Part shown: positions 44,171 through 53,478 of the stretch, piece after piece | Numbering within the stretch: the first letter of the stretch is position 1 | How the letters are laid out: every line of letters begins with the position of its first letter | DNA from: Neptunomonas phycophila | GTDB taxonomy: Bacteria; Pseudomonadota; Gammaproteobacteria; Pseudomonadales; Balneatricaceae | Direction: 5' to 3' | Assembly (NCBI RefSeq): GCF_001922575.1 | Contig: NZ_MRCI01000001.1 | Coordinates: 1,488,001 to 1,552,000, forward strand | Length of the DNA stretch: 64,000 nt | Made by a program: the position numbers and the translations under genes | Notes under the pieces: generated by a model | Databases searched by the model: none | The model's input: the letters and a program-made list of their open reading frames with translations, nothing else | What the model was told of the DNA's origin: nothing

Positions 44171-45818
44171 TCGGAGAATCCCCCTTTTTATGTTCCAACA
44201 ATAAGCGGGTTAACCCGTTATCAGGGTAACGAAGTGCATCACTGTTTTTATCTTCATGCCAATAAAACAGCTGAATGTAGTTTGCACTTATGCCGTTAAT
44301 GCCGGCTATTAAACGCTCATTTAACACCTTATCAGCCGATCGTTCTTCAATAAGTTTTCGTAGCAAATTAATCGCTTGAGACGAGGTTGCTAATTGAGCA
44401 AAGCTTAAAAACAGTTCATCACTGCGTAACGACTTTTCAACCGAAAGGCGAGACAATCGAGCCATAGCGATGCGTAAACTAAACACATATTGATCGCTCA
44501 ATTGTACAAACGTGGCTAAATTCTCATCCTGCCCAAATCGGTCCACATAAAAAATCACTAAGGATTGCCACACTTGAATCAAACGGGGATAGCCTAAACC
44601 TTGCCTAGCTTCAAGCCCGCGATGTAGCTGCAAATAACGCTCTTGCATGCTAACCACTTCCTCGTTGTCAGTTGCAGATTGAGTATTGATATCAGCAGCA
44701 AATAACTGCTTATACAGCGCCACATATTTGGCAATAAAAATGAAAAACTGCTCACCGCCAATCAATGGCTGATTTAACTGTAAAGGCAATAGGCTCACAT
44801 CCTTTACATCACGGGAAAGTTGCTCCCCATGCACCGACAATTGATGGGTAAATGTAAAGGGAAAACAGTCTCTTTTATCCGCATCATACTTAACCAGCCA
44901 ATCACGACAAAAAGGCGAGTTAGTCGGCCCAGACAAGGCTACTGTCGGCGTGTGCTGTTGCGTTGCAGATGACGTGATCGATTGCGTAGATACAGGGTAT
45001 TCAGCGTCTAGTTGTAGCGCATCCACGGGTTTGCCCCGTTGCCGCTGGCGTGTGTATCCCAATAATTGCTCGGTCAAATAGTAAGCGACGGAATAGTCAT
45101 GACAGCTGTTAAGTTTGAGTAGTTCATACTCTTCCCAAATACGGGAGCAACCAATGCCTACGGATGGGTGAGAAACGATGCCACGCAGATGACGCGCTTT
45201 AAGTAGATCAAACTCAGATAAACGTTTGCCTGAGCTGTTTTGACTATCAAAAAAAGCAAATGCCTGATCGATGGAGTGAATCGTGATCACCACGCATTCG
45301 ATACCTGCGAGCATCTGGGTTAGCTTTTCTTGATTGTTCGTCCAAGCGGCATTGTTAATATGCTGCTCTATCTGTTTAAAATTTAGTGCCAATTGCTGCT
45401 GCGCCTGATTGTGGCTAAACCTAGCGTTTAATAAACTAGGCTGCGCAATGCCCGCTAACTGATAAACATTAATGCCGTTGTTTAATCGGTTGTTATAACG
45501 ATGCAGCGCAATGAGCAATAAACTCAGGGTTAGTGCCCGCTGTTGGCCATCCACTAAGTTATTACGCAATTTAACGTCACCCTCTTGGTGCAAAATCACC
45601 GTGCCTAAAAAGAGCGGCACTTGATACTGCGCCTCCTCTCCCCCTTTATCCTGCAATAAGCTATCAATATCCCCCAACAGTGCTGCCACTTGTGGCTCGC
45701 CCCAGCAGTAAAGCCGCTGATACGGAGGCAGTATCAAATTAAGCTGGAGTAACTGTGCCAACGTTTGCTTATTAACATAAACATCGGTTGGATTATCTAT
45801 ATGGGCCGTTATATTCAT
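44163..45818 (-). CDS. Second DUF262 protein, without recognisable HNH nuclease end
   Basis: The 551-residue protein has the same N-terminal hallmarks as its neighbour (PPYQRLYCWGEPQVAALLGDID, PLFLGTVIL, NLVDGQQRALTLSLLL near residue 88). It also has the DUF262 segment DSQNSSGKRLSEFDLLKARHLRG. Its C-terminal half is helical and ends LLEHKKGDSPNE, and I see no SxEHIxP plus GNL pair. It may act as the nucleotide-dependent regulatory half of a two-protein system, with the 685-residue partner as nuclease. The gene starts with an ATGA overlap with a 48-residue ORF upstream. Confidence 0.85.
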   Translation of the reverse strand: MNITAHIDNPTDVYVNKQTLAQLLQLNLILPPYQRLYCWGEPQVAALLGDIDSLLQDKGGEEAQYQVPLFLGTVILHQEGDVKLRNNLVDGQQRALTLSLLLIALHRYNNRLNNGINVYQLAGIAQPSLLNARFSHNQAQQQLALNFKQIEQHINNAAWTNNQEKLTQMLAGIECVVITIHSIDQAFAFFDSQNSSGKRLSEFDLLKARHLRGIVSHPSVGIGCSRIWEEYELLKLNSCHDYSVAYYLTEQLLGYTRQRQRGKPVDALQLDAEYPVSTQSITSSATQQHTPTVALSGPTNSPFCRDWLVKYDADKRDCFPFTFTHQLSVHGEQLSRDVKDVSLLPLQLNQPLIGGEQFFIFIAKYVALYKQLFAADINTQSATDNEEVVSMQERYLQLHRGLEARQGLGYPRLIQVWQSLVIFYVDRFGQDENLATFVQLSDQYVFSLRIAMARLSRLSVEKSLRSDELFLSFAQLATSSQAINLLRKLIEERSADKVLNERLIAGINGISANYIQLFYWHEDKNSDALRYPDNGLTRLLLEHKKGDSPNE

Positions 45819-45961
45819 GCTTTAACCATCATGGTCTGATGAAATGCAGCCCTAGTGCGCACGGTTAATATCCATAGGCTGTACTGAAACCTGTCATCAA
45901 AACCGAGCGCTTTATTTAAAATTGACGGGGTATTATTAGATGATTGTGGTGCTTTAGTCAT
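45815..45961 (-). CDS. Small ORF coupled to the DUF262 pair (48 residues)
   Basis: This reading frame runs from ATG 45961 to a TGA that overlaps the ATG of the DUF262 gene (ATGA), the typical layout of coupled genes. The product starts MTKAPQSSNNTPSILNKALG, continues with an aromatic patch (FDDRFQYSLWIL) and ends basic (TVRTRAAFHQTMMVKA). The purines before ATG 45961 (GGATGCTAACGA) form only a weak binding site. No family is recognised. It could be a real small subunit, a leader that controls expression, or chance. Confidence 0.4.
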   Translation of the reverse strand: MTKAPQSSNNTPSILNKALGFDDRFQYSLWILTVRTRAAFHQTMMVKA

Positions 45962-45984
45962 TCGTTAGCATCCTTGCAAGGCTC

Positions 45985-46098
45985 TCATCTTGCTATCCAG
46001 CCATGCCGTTTAGCATCAATCAGGAAGACGCGCATACCGAGCATCCAGTGATCACTTAAGATGGCTATAGGCAGCGCAGTGTATGCCGAGCCATTCAT
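45985..46098 (-). CDS. Short ORF immediately after hsdS (37 residues)
   Basis: The frame starts one base after the hsdS stop (TAG-T-ATG) and ends TGA at 45985-45987. The product begins MNGSAYTALPIAILSDHWML and ends AKRHGWIAR. The 1-base spacing would allow re-initiation by ribosomes leaving hsdS. There is no separate binding site and no known family. It could also be the decayed end of an older gene between hsdS and the DUF262 pair. Confidence 0.3.
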   Translation of the reverse strand: MNGSAYTALPIAILSDHWMLGMRVFLIDAKRHGWIAR

Positions 46099-46099
46099 A

Positions 46100-47467
46100 C
46101 TAAGCCACATGCGTATCGCCTGCTTTAAAGTTGCGAACGTCTATCTTACCCGTAACAGCAGCGGAGATTAGGGCTGTGCGGCGTTCTTTCGCTAATTCAA
46201 TTGAAAATAGTGCCTTCTGGATCAACAGATCTATCGTACCGCACTTTTTATCTAAATATTGAGCGATAGCTTTCTGTTCATATTCACTAGGAAGAAGAAT
46301 AGTCATCTTCTTCAATAGGTCCTGACTTAGAGAGGCTCTGGTAACCAAATTCATCTCTTTAACAAAGAAAGATCTCAAAGAGATGTTTTGGAAATAATAT
46401 TTAGAAAAACCAGAGTACAATTTCCCATACGATGGTCTGAATCGAATTAAAAAACCTGCGAAAACAGCATCTTTAATTGTATGAAAGCAGACGGAAGAAA
46501 AACCAATTTCTTCTATTGTTTCGGATGTTCTAGTAAAGAAAATATCACCAGACACCACTGAGTAGTTTTTCCTATCAGCTTCACTAGATTGAACAAGCCC
46601 ACTGCCACTCTTTGGGAGAGTTTTGTTGTTATAAACATCACCGTAGCTAACAAAAGGAAACCCTGTTCCAAAATATTCAGCACCAATGTTAATACCATTT
46701 TGGCATAAACCAGCAAATCGTAACCTCTTGATGTCCCAATGCTCTGGCACTTCTCCCAACCACTCAACACCTGAATCTTTCATCGGGGCATTGGGGTTTA
46801 GGCCTTTGGTGACGGCATGGCTGATCACCGCCTGACGCTTCTCTTTCAGCAGCTTGATCAGTTGCTGCTGCTTGTCAATCAGGGTGTCGATCTTAGCGGT
46901 TTCATGGTCGAGGAAGTTGGCGATTTGTTGTTGTTCGATTAACTTTGGTAGGGCTGTTTTATAACCGACCATTCCTGAGTCGCTTATATTTGGTTGTGCA
47001 CCACCAAAAGCTGTTAGTTGAATGTACTCTTGATAACCTAGGCTATTCAAAACATACCAATAAAACCTGTAATTTAAATTTTTTTGATCATATCTGAATG
47101 CACCTACCCTCTGATTCAGTAAAGCTGGTTCATGTGATGTATACCAGCCCGCCTTGCCGATCGTAGCACCAGTCATAGCCATTAAAAGGTCTCCCCTATT
47201 GACGGCATACTGATTGAAACTATTTACAGTTTTACTCGATATGTATTTGCATGCGGCTAAGGAAACAGAGCCATCCTTCTTTATGTCCCCTATTCTAATA
47301 ACAGCTGTACCAGCATCAACAAAAGAATCACTATTAAACGCGTAGCCTCCCACGACATGCGAGTACCTTTTCAATTCAACTAGACTCCAAGATTCAGGAA
47401 TCTCATCTATCCAAATATAATTTGTAGGTTTGTGCGACGAGTAAGAGTTATATTTATCTACCATCAC
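46100..47467 (-). CDS. hsdS: Type I restriction/modification specificity subunit
   Basis: The 455-residue S subunit reads the target through two recognition domains (about residues 15-170 and 230-400). They are separated by the conserved helical spacer around [20 protein letters not shown] and followed by [17 protein letters not shown], which repeats the opening [18 protein letters not shown] second conserved helix ([20 protein letters not shown]) ends the protein. The recognition domains are visibly richer in A+T than the helices, as expected for domains exchanged by recombination. The recognised sequence cannot be predicted. It starts in an ATGA overlap with hsdM. Confidence 0.95.
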   Translation of the reverse strand: MMVDKYNSYSSHKPTNYIWIDEIPESWSLVELKRYSHVVGGYAFNSDSFVDAGTAVIRIGDIKKDGSVSLAACKYISSKTVNSFNQYAVNRGDLLMAMTGATIGKAGWYTSHEPALLNQRVGAFRYDQKNLNYRFYWYVLNSLGYQEYIQLTAFGGAQPNISDSGMVGYKTALPKLIEQQQIANFLDHETAKIDTLIDKQQQLIKLLKEKRQAVISHAVTKGLNPNAPMKDSGVEWLGEVPEHWDIKRLRFAGLCQNGINIGAEYFGTGFPFVSYGDVYNNKTLPKSGSGLVQSSEADRKNYSVVSGDIFFTRTSETIEEIGFSSVCFHTIKDAVFAGFLIRFRPSYGKLYSGFSKYYFQNISLRSFFVKEMNLVTRASLSQDLLKKMTILLPSEYEQKAIAQYLDKKCGTIDLLIQKALFSIELAKERRTALISAAVTGKIDVRNFKAGDTHVA

Positions 47468-49827
47468 GAATGAACCTCCCGCAATAGCTCCATAATCTCT
47501 GTACTCACCTGATCCAACTCCGCATCAATCTCTTCCAAGCTACGCGGTGGCTGATAGACATAGAAATGGCGATTAAAGGGGATTTCATAGCCGACAATAC
47601 CGATCTCTTCATCTTTGGCGTCGCGCTTATTAGCATCGATCCACGCATCAGGCACATGGGGGGCCACTTCACGCTCGAAGTAGCTTTCGATCAGGGTTTC
47701 GGTGAGTTGTGAAGGATCGAGCGGTACATTTTCGTTATCCCGTAAGTCCCCATCAGGCTGGTATTCCACAACCGCGGGTTTCCCTTTCAGAGTAACGGAG
47801 AATGCACCATATTTGGGTTGAGCCGCTTCTTTAATAACTTTCTTGATAACAGGCTGCGCTTCAGGGTTCTTCCAACTAATCGCATCCAGCAGTTGCTTCT
47901 TCTCTTTAGCATCCAGCTTGATGCCCGCCTGTTTCATGGCGAATTTTAGCGCGTCTTCAAACCGATTAAAGTCATCGCAGGGCTGATCAATAACCCTGTC
48001 TGACCCCATTGATGCACCCAGTGCTGCCTGTAGCTCATGGCCTTTATCTAGCAATGCTTTTTGGCTCAACCAGAGTTTGCTATCCAGTAGGTCTTTAATC
48101 TGCTTCTCTTTGAGTTCAGGGTAGCTGACCTTGAGTTCGGCTCTGATCTCGATCGCAACGTCGGAAAGCTGGCCGTAATTCGTCTCATCCCAGTCGCCAC
48201 CATAGGCCAGCCAGATCCACTGCATCGGTGCATTAAAGGGTTTGGGGGCAAAACGCAGTGCTTCCAAGCGTTCATCACTGATCTGTACTGATAACCGCAA
48301 TGGGCGCTCGATGGTAATGCGCCTATAGCCGAAGTCAGTGGTATCGAATATTTTGCTGGAGAAGGTTTTTGTAGCTTCTGGTTTCGGACTAGCCGACTGA
48401 CGGCCTCGACTGCTTTTTTGTTCAGCAGGCTTATCTAGCGATTGATGGTCGATGGTTTCAAAACCACCGAAACAGCGGGTGATCATTCGGATATCGTCAG
48501 TGCTCATCTCATTACGTTTAGAGCCTAATGATTTACGCATCTTACCGCAGAGGTTGACGGCGTTAATCAACTGCACTTTGCCTTTGCGCTCGGTTGATTT
48601 CTTATTCGACAGCACCCAAACATAAGTAGCGATACCTGTGTTGTAGAACATATCATTCGGCAACGCGATAATCGCTTCCAGTAGATCGGCTTCGAGAATA
48701 TAACGGCGAATCTCACTCTCACCACTCCCCGCCCCACCGGTAAACAAAGGCGAACCGTTGAGGATAATGCCGATACGGCCCCCGCCCTCAACAACGCCTG
48801 ATCCGTTTATCGAGGTATCGCGCAGCTTACTGATCAGATGCATCAGAAACAGCAGCGAGCCATCCGACACCCGTGGCAGCCCCGGCCCAAAACGGCCATC
48901 ATAGCCCTTCAGGGTATGCTCGTCCTTAATATCACCCTCAACCTTTTTCCAATCCACCCCAAACGGCGGATTAGACAGCATGTAGTCGAACTTATCGGCG
49001 TAGAGTTGATCGTTTGATAGCGTGTTACCCAGTTTAATGCGGCTAACATCCTGTCCTTTAATCAGCATATCCGCTTTACAGATAGCGTAAGACTCGGGGT
49101 TCAACTCCTGCCCAAAGGCACGCATCACCGCATTGGCATTTAGCTCATGCACATATTCCATACCACTCGACAGGAAGCCGCCCGTTCCCGCCGTAGGGTC
49201 ATAAATGGTGCGGATAATGCCGTCTTTCGTGAGTGCGTCATCATCCTCCATAAACACCAGCGAGGTGGTCAGACGGACGATATCCCGTGGGGTGAAGTGT
49301 TCCCCTGCGGTTTCATTCGAGCTTTCTGCAAACCGACGGATCAGCTCTTCAAACACCAACCCCATCTCATGGTTAGAGATGGCTTCTGGACTCAGATCGG
49401 TATTGGCAAACTTCTGCACCACTTTATATAGCAGGTTGGCATCACTCAGCAGGCCAACAAACTCTTCAAACTTGAAATACTCAAAGATCTCACGGGCATC
49501 TTTAGAAAAGCATTGAACATAGTTATCGAGGTTATCTTTAATACCGGTTTCACCCAACTTATCGAGTGACATGGGGGATGTGTTATAAAACTTCTGCTCT
49601 GTGGCGCGCAAAATCATTTTTTCAGCGGCTTCCTCAGGCAGGTTCATGCCCTTCACCTTCGCGTATTCGCTCAAAACCGCTTGTTTATCGGCCTCAAGTA
49701 CGCATTCCAAACGACGTAACAAGGTGAAAGGCAGAATCACCCGCCCATACTGACTTTGTTTGAAATCACCGCGAAGAAGATCAGCCACAGACCAGATAAA
49801 TGCAGCTGTTTGAGAGAAGTTTTGCAT
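47464..49827 (-). CDS. hsdM: Type I restriction/modification methyltransferase subunit
   Basis: This is the adenine-N6 methyltransferase that works with HsdS. The 787-residue protein has the HsdM N-terminal domain ([19 protein letters not shown]), the SAM motif [14 protein letters not shown] near residue 215 and the catalytic NPPF at 286. A C-terminal extension of about 280 residues includes a final coiled-coil ([20 protein letters not shown]). The extension makes it longer than EcoKI-type HsdM (about 530), as in one large-M subgroup. It is the first gene of the operon, read leftwards from a region shared with a divergent small gene. Confidence 0.95.
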   Translation of the reverse strand: MQNFSQTAAFIWSVADLLRGDFKQSQYGRVILPFTLLRRLECVLEADKQAVLSEYAKVKGMNLPEEAAEKMILRATEQKFYNTSPMSLDKLGETGIKDNLDNYVQCFSKDAREIFEYFKFEEFVGLLSDANLLYKVVQKFANTDLSPEAISNHEMGLVFEELIRRFAESSNETAGEHFTPRDIVRLTTSLVFMEDDDALTKDGIIRTIYDPTAGTGGFLSSGMEYVHELNANAVMRAFGQELNPESYAICKADMLIKGQDVSRIKLGNTLSNDQLYADKFDYMLSNPPFGVDWKKVEGDIKDEHTLKGYDGRFGPGLPRVSDGSLLFLMHLISKLRDTSINGSGVVEGGGRIGIILNGSPLFTGGAGSGESEIRRYILEADLLEAIIALPNDMFYNTGIATYVWVLSNKKSTERKGKVQLINAVNLCGKMRKSLGSKRNEMSTDDIRMITRCFGGFETIDHQSLDKPAEQKSSRGRQSASPKPEATKTFSSKIFDTTDFGYRRITIERPLRLSVQISDERLEALRFAPKPFNAPMQWIWLAYGGDWDETNYGQLSDVAIEIRAELKVSYPELKEKQIKDLLDSKLWLSQKALLDKGHELQAALGASMGSDRVIDQPCDDFNRFEDALKFAMKQAGIKLDAKEKKQLLDAISWKNPEAQPVIKKVIKEAAQPKYGAFSVTLKGKPAVVEYQPDGDLRDNENVPLDPSQLTETLIESYFEREVAPHVPDAWIDANKRDAKDEEIGIVGYEIPFNRHFYVYQPPRSLEEIDAELDQVSTEIMELLREVHS

Positions 49828-50056
49828 GGAGGTGTCAGTCCTTTGTAGCGTTAGAAAAACACAGCGGGTAACAAGGTGGGGTGTCCGCTAGTCTCTTTTT
49901 TGTTTGGAAATCAGTGTACTACACAATGGTGTTTTTTGGGGATGCGCATTATTGGCTTTTAGTGAAAAACGTGTCGCCAAAAAGACCAGTTAAATTATCT
50001 AGGCTGGTGGCTAGTATACGATTTCACCAACACTGAAAACGAATAAGGAAGTAATC
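49828..50056. promoter_or_regulatory. Divergent promoter region, hsdM and Asn-rich small gene
   Basis: This 229-base interval separates divergent transcripts and must carry the defence-operon promoter. The segment TTAAATTATCTAGGC followed by TAGTATACG around 49990-50020 could be a weak promoter for the rightward small gene. No controller-protein box was recognised. Confidence 0.4.
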
Positions 50057-50212
50057 ATGAGCAAAGTATCTAAAACAAACGCGACTAAAGCTAACACAAA
50101 CCATAGAGCCAATACGCTAAATAGTAACCGCGGTACTTCTGGGAATAACCAAGCCAATGCTAAAGCTAACGGCAATCGTGGTGCACAGCTAAACCCCAAT
50201 CAAAAAAAGTGA
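50057..50212 (+). CDS. Asn/Ala-rich 51-residue protein
   Basis: It is too short for most gene finders but well supported: AAGGAAG lies five bases before ATG 50057, and an intrinsic terminator follows the stop by nine bases. The product is very rich in Asn, Lys, Ala and Thr (MSKVSKTNATKANTNHRANT, ending NRGAQLNPNQKK), basic, and probably disordered. Similar short Asn-rich proteins with NRGxQxNPN-type ends occur in other bacteria without known function. It lies between the restriction operon and a 491-residue unknown. Confidence 0.7.
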   Translation: MSKVSKTNATKANTNHRANTLNSNRGTSGNNQANAKANGNRGAQLNPNQKK

Positions 50213-50220
50213 TACGGTTT

Positions 50221-50242
50221 GCCCCCTTAAATGGGGGCTTTT
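50221..50242 (+). terminator. Intrinsic terminator of the Asn-rich small gene
   Basis: The stem GCCCCC/GGGGGC has a 6-base AT loop and is followed by TTTT. It ends 15 bases before the next gene's TTG start, so part of transcription may read through. Confidence 0.85.
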
Positions 50243-50257
50243 AAAGGATTATGAACA

Positions 50258-51733
50258 TTGAAAAGAGAATACGGATTCCCAACGCAGGGTGAAGTGCTTA
50301 ATTACGCGATCAAAGGCATGGGGTTGCTTGCACAAAAAGACCCCAAAAAATCAGTTATTGGGGATGAAACAGCGAAGAAAACGTTACAAAAAGCCATTAA
50401 TCGTTTAGCTAAAGAAGAATCTAGTTTGACGGATTCAATGAATGCTATTTTACCCTTAATTGATAAGCACGTTATCGATGCAGTAGGGTCGAAAAAAGTT
50501 GCTTATGCCATGATTCAAAGCTTGGAAGATGTCTTAGTTCAGTATCAACATTTAGTACGCAACGAAGGCTCTTATCTAACTAGATTAGAGACCATTCGCT
50601 GGGCTATGCAAACACGCCTTATTTTTCGACTCGTTCTCTCCCCTTATAAAAACATGCTCTATTTTAATGTTAGCTCTGAGGAGCTTGTATCACCTAACTG
50701 TATCGATTGGTTTTTACCTGATATTAATGAAAACAAAGTTATAACTCCGCTTAAAAAGGCATTTAAGTGGCTTTATGCACGTTATGGTGTCAGCCAAACA
50801 CAATTTCACTTTCCCGGTAAAAATAGTGCTACAGATGATTCTAGATTAGAGCAGAATTTAATTAACGCGGGTAAGTGGATTAATGGCCGAAGCCTTCCTT
50901 CGTGGGCAAATTTACGAGCGAATCTTGAAGAGTCGCTAAACGCATTAGTTCAACATGAACCACAGTATAATGACATTATTACAGATAAAGAAAAGCAGTC
51001 TGTCATGGTCATATTCTTTATTGCTAGGTTGACCACTTTTATCACTAACGAAGTGCAAAAGGTTTTTGGCATTGGTTTTCTGGCCCACTTACTCGACATA
51101 TACCGAGAACTGCTGCCAGAGATCCGAGCTGATGTGAAAAAACATGCCCGAGTTATTATGCAAGACCGGTCGCAGTATGAGGGGCTAGATCAAGAGGATA
51201 TTGATGATCACCAAAGGGGTTGTACAGATGCTATCTTTTCTTGTGGCCGATTCAATATAAGTTCCTACTTTATGGGCCGAGAATTACAAAAAAACTATCA
51301 GCCACCTAACGAGTTTTTGGAGGTGCATGCTCGTTTGTCTGAACTAAAAAAATCAATAAATTATGTATCTGAAGTTGAAGTATTGAAATCTTATGCAAAC
51401 AGTTTAGGTCAATTTGAGTGCCTAGAGTGGATGTTTGAATGGGTGACAGCGGTTTATTACTATCGAAAAAAAGATAAATTATCAGCATTCAAGCACTACG
51501 AGAAGGCATTTACTCTAGGGAAATATGTGGCCGGTAAAAGCCAGTACCTACTTGTTAACCAATATATCGAGGCTTGTGCTAAATGTAATAAGTGGGTGGC
51601 TTTTAAAAAAGGTGTAGCATGGGCTGACTACCTAGGAATAAAGATCCGTTGGTTAAGGGGTGCCGATCGTTCCGAAGAGGCTTTAAAAGTGGCGTTTACA
51701 TTTTTTGAATATACAGATTACGCTGTCTTATAA
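50258..51733 (+). CDS. Unknown 491-residue protein at the integrase end of the island
   Basis: It starts at TTG 50258 with AAAGGA ten bases upstream. The protein is predicted soluble and mostly helical, with several Trp/Tyr-rich helices (LEWMFEWVTAVYYYRKKDKLSAF; DNA-end region KGVAWADYLGIKIRWLRGA). C-terminal repeats of TPR-like flavour (FKHYEKAFTLGKYVAGKSQYLLVNQYIEACAKCNKW) might mediate protein contacts. I see no nuclease, ATPase or methyltransferase motif and recognise no family. Its place between a defence operon and a tyrosine integrase makes a defence or mobility role possible, without proof. Confidence 0.75.
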   Translation: MKREYGFPTQGEVLNYAIKGMGLLAQKDPKKSVIGDETAKKTLQKAINRLAKEESSLTDSMNAILPLIDKHVIDAVGSKKVAYAMIQSLEDVLVQYQHLVRNEGSYLTRLETIRWAMQTRLIFRLVLSPYKNMLYFNVSSEELVSPNCIDWFLPDINENKVITPLKKAFKWLYARYGVSQTQFHFPGKNSATDDSRLEQNLINAGKWINGRSLPSWANLRANLEESLNALVQHEPQYNDIITDKEKQSVMVIFFIARLTTFITNEVQKVFGIGFLAHLLDIYRELLPEIRADVKKHARVIMQDRSQYEGLDQEDIDDHQRGCTDAIFSCGRFNISSYFMGRELQKNYQPPNEFLEVHARLSELKKSINYVSEVEVLKSYANSLGQFECLEWMFEWVTAVYYYRKKDKLSAFKHYEKAFTLGKYVAGKSQYLLVNQYIEACAKCNKWVAFKKGVAWADYLGIKIRWLRGADRSEEALKVAFTFFEYTDYAVL

Positions 51734-51806
51734 ATTCAAAGCTTCTTTGAAAGGCTAACACTAGCGCTTTCATAACATAAATTTCATCCAGCTCAAGGAG
51801 TGCTTC

Positions 51807-52115
51807 ATGATAGTTACTTTCTCAACCGATGCTTTTGGCGATATGACGATGTTTGGTGATGTTGCCGTCTCTTTACTTAAAAAAATGGGCCACAGTGGTA
51901 CTGTGCCTGGTGCGATTATGGCAGATGACGTCCCTGCTGCTTTGGCTAAACTCACAACGGCTATCGAGGCTCTTAAAGAACAGCAAGCTGACCCAAACAG
52001 TACATCTAACAAAGATGAATCAGAGCCTGCTGTTAGCTTGGCCAAACGCGCTTTACCCTTGATAAACTTGCTGAAAGCCGCTGCCGAAAAAAAGACTGAC
52101 GTTATGTGGGAATAA
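51807..52115 (+). CDS. DUF1840 domain protein
   Basis: The 102-residue protein matches PF08895 (DUF1840) by MIVTFSTDAFGDMTMFGDVA, LLKKMGHSGTVPGAI and the C-terminal RALPLINLLKAAAEKKTDVMW. The function is unknown; members are small soluble proteins of beta- and gammaproteobacteria. Start ATG 51807 follows AAGGAG by about six bases. It is normally a chromosomal housekeeping-type gene, so its place between an island unknown and the integrase may mark older host DNA inside or beside the island. Confidence 0.88.
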   Translation: MIVTFSTDAFGDMTMFGDVAVSLLKKMGHSGTVPGAIMADDVPAALAKLTTAIEALKEQQADPNSTSNKDESEPAVSLAKRALPLINLLKAAAEKKTDVMWE

Positions 52116-52185
52116 TAGAAAACCTGTTTATAATTAGTAATTTAATGCTGATTCATAAACAATTTCTTACTAAGGCGTATTTGCT

Positions 52186-53412
52186 GTGTCTACTCGTTCT
52201 TTCCCTGGTATGCCGTTGTTTGATTCGGCTACGTATTTTAATCAAATACCGAGGAATTCAGTCTTTCCTGATGCCTCGCCTGCGGTAGAGATATTTGTGT
52301 TAGGCCTGCCTGTTGAGGGGGCGCTGGATGACTTCCGATACACAAAAGATTTTTTATTAAGCTACAGCAAGAAAAGCCAAGATACGTACGATAAGTTTAG
52401 AGGCGATGCAGAGCGTTTGTTACTGTGGTCTTGGTTGGTGAAGCGTAAGTCTGTGTCGATGTTGCGTAGGCGAGATTTAGAAGAATACACCGATTTTGTA
52501 GCAAAACCCGATCCTAGTTGGCAGTCAGAATCCGTGGAAAGGCGTTTTACCCGTAAAAATGGCCTGCGTGAACCGAATCCTCGGTGGCGGCCGTTTCGAT
52601 TGGCGGGCGGTGGCAAAGGGCGTTTGAATACTAAATCATGGCAGGGTTTGTTTTCTAACTTGAGTGTGTATTTCAATTACTTGATGGCAGAAGATTATGC
52701 ACTGGGTAATCAAATCCCTATCGTTAAGAAAAACTGCCCCTACCTGATACAGCAATCGGGGATTAATACGGCCCGTCGTTTGTCTGAATTGCAATGGGAG
52801 TACCTGCTAAGCTCCGCCCAATCCATGGCAGATAAAGAGCCGTTACACGAAAGGACGCTTTTTGTTATAGCCACGTTAAAGTCGTTAAAGTTGCGTATTT
52901 CTGAGTTATCTGAACGGCCTAATTGGTTGCCAGTGATGTCTCATTTCCATCGCGATCACGAAGGTAACTGGTGGTTTAGAGCATTTGGAAAAGGCTCTAA
53001 AGAGCGCGATGTGTCTATCTCTAATGAATATATTCAGTTTTTAATCCGTTACCGTGAGTATCGTGGCTTATCTCCCCTGCCCTCTAAAGACTCGTCCGAG
53101 CCGCTCATAGAATCGCGTGCGGATAATCGCGGTTTGGGGAGCCGTCAGTTACGAAATATCGTTGAGCTGGCTTTAAATGAAGGATGCGACGCGTTAGTTA
53201 GTGATGGCTTTACTGTTGAAGCAACAGAGCTACGTGCGGCGACCACGCATTGGTTGCGACATACTGGCGCTTCTATGGAGGTAGCCGCGGGGAGAAACTT
53301 AGCTCATGTTCAAGCTGATTTAGGACACGGGAGCATTCGAACTACGGATGAGTTATATGTTGATTCGGACAATATGGAGCGGGCATCAAGTGCTAAAGGG
53401 CAAGAGGTTTAA
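52186..53412 (+). CDS. Tyrosine site-specific integrase
   Basis: The 408-residue protein starts at GTG 52186 after AAGGCG. The catalytic set is visible: Arg in LKLRISELSE near 237, Lys in FGKGSKERDV, His-x-x-Arg in THWLRHTGASM (about 355 and 358), His in DLGHGSIRTT near 381 and Tyr in DELYVDSD near 391. The N-terminal half (about 60-190) is the core-binding domain. It belongs to the phage-integrase superfamily and is not closely related to Cre or XerCD by eye. It lies at the right edge of the defence region, pointing away from it, and probably moved the island. No att repeat was identified. Confidence 0.92.
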   Translation: MSTRSFPGMPLFDSATYFNQIPRNSVFPDASPAVEIFVLGLPVEGALDDFRYTKDFLLSYSKKSQDTYDKFRGDAERLLLWSWLVKRKSVSMLRRRDLEEYTDFVAKPDPSWQSESVERRFTRKNGLREPNPRWRPFRLAGGGKGRLNTKSWQGLFSNLSVYFNYLMAEDYALGNQIPIVKKNCPYLIQQSGINTARRLSELQWEYLLSSAQSMADKEPLHERTLFVIATLKSLKLRISELSERPNWLPVMSHFHRDHEGNWWFRAFGKGSKERDVSISNEYIQFLIRYREYRGLSPLPSKDSSEPLIESRADNRGLGSRQLRNIVELALNEGCDALVSDGFTVEATELRAATTHWLRHTGASMEVAAGRNLAHVQADLGHGSIRTTDELYVDSDNMERASSAKGQEV

Positions 53413-53424
53413 GTGGTAGATAAT

Positions 53425-53456
53425 AAAAAAGGCAGCGGAGTTTTGCCCTCGCTGCC
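53425..53456 (-). terminator. Intrinsic terminator of the usp gene
   Basis: The stem GGCAGCG...CGCTGCC with an extra AG/CT pairing after a bulge is followed on the minus strand by TTTTTTATTA. It lies between the convergent integrase and usp genes and may serve both. Confidence 0.8.
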
Positions 53457-53478
53457 TTGTGTTCTTAATGTGAAGCTT

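Noticed and set aside
52186-53412. Tyrosine integrase as the enzyme acting on the loxP-like site
   Set aside because: Its sequence is of the general integrase type and shows no Cre-specific features by eye, and the site is 15 kb away; no link can be claimed.
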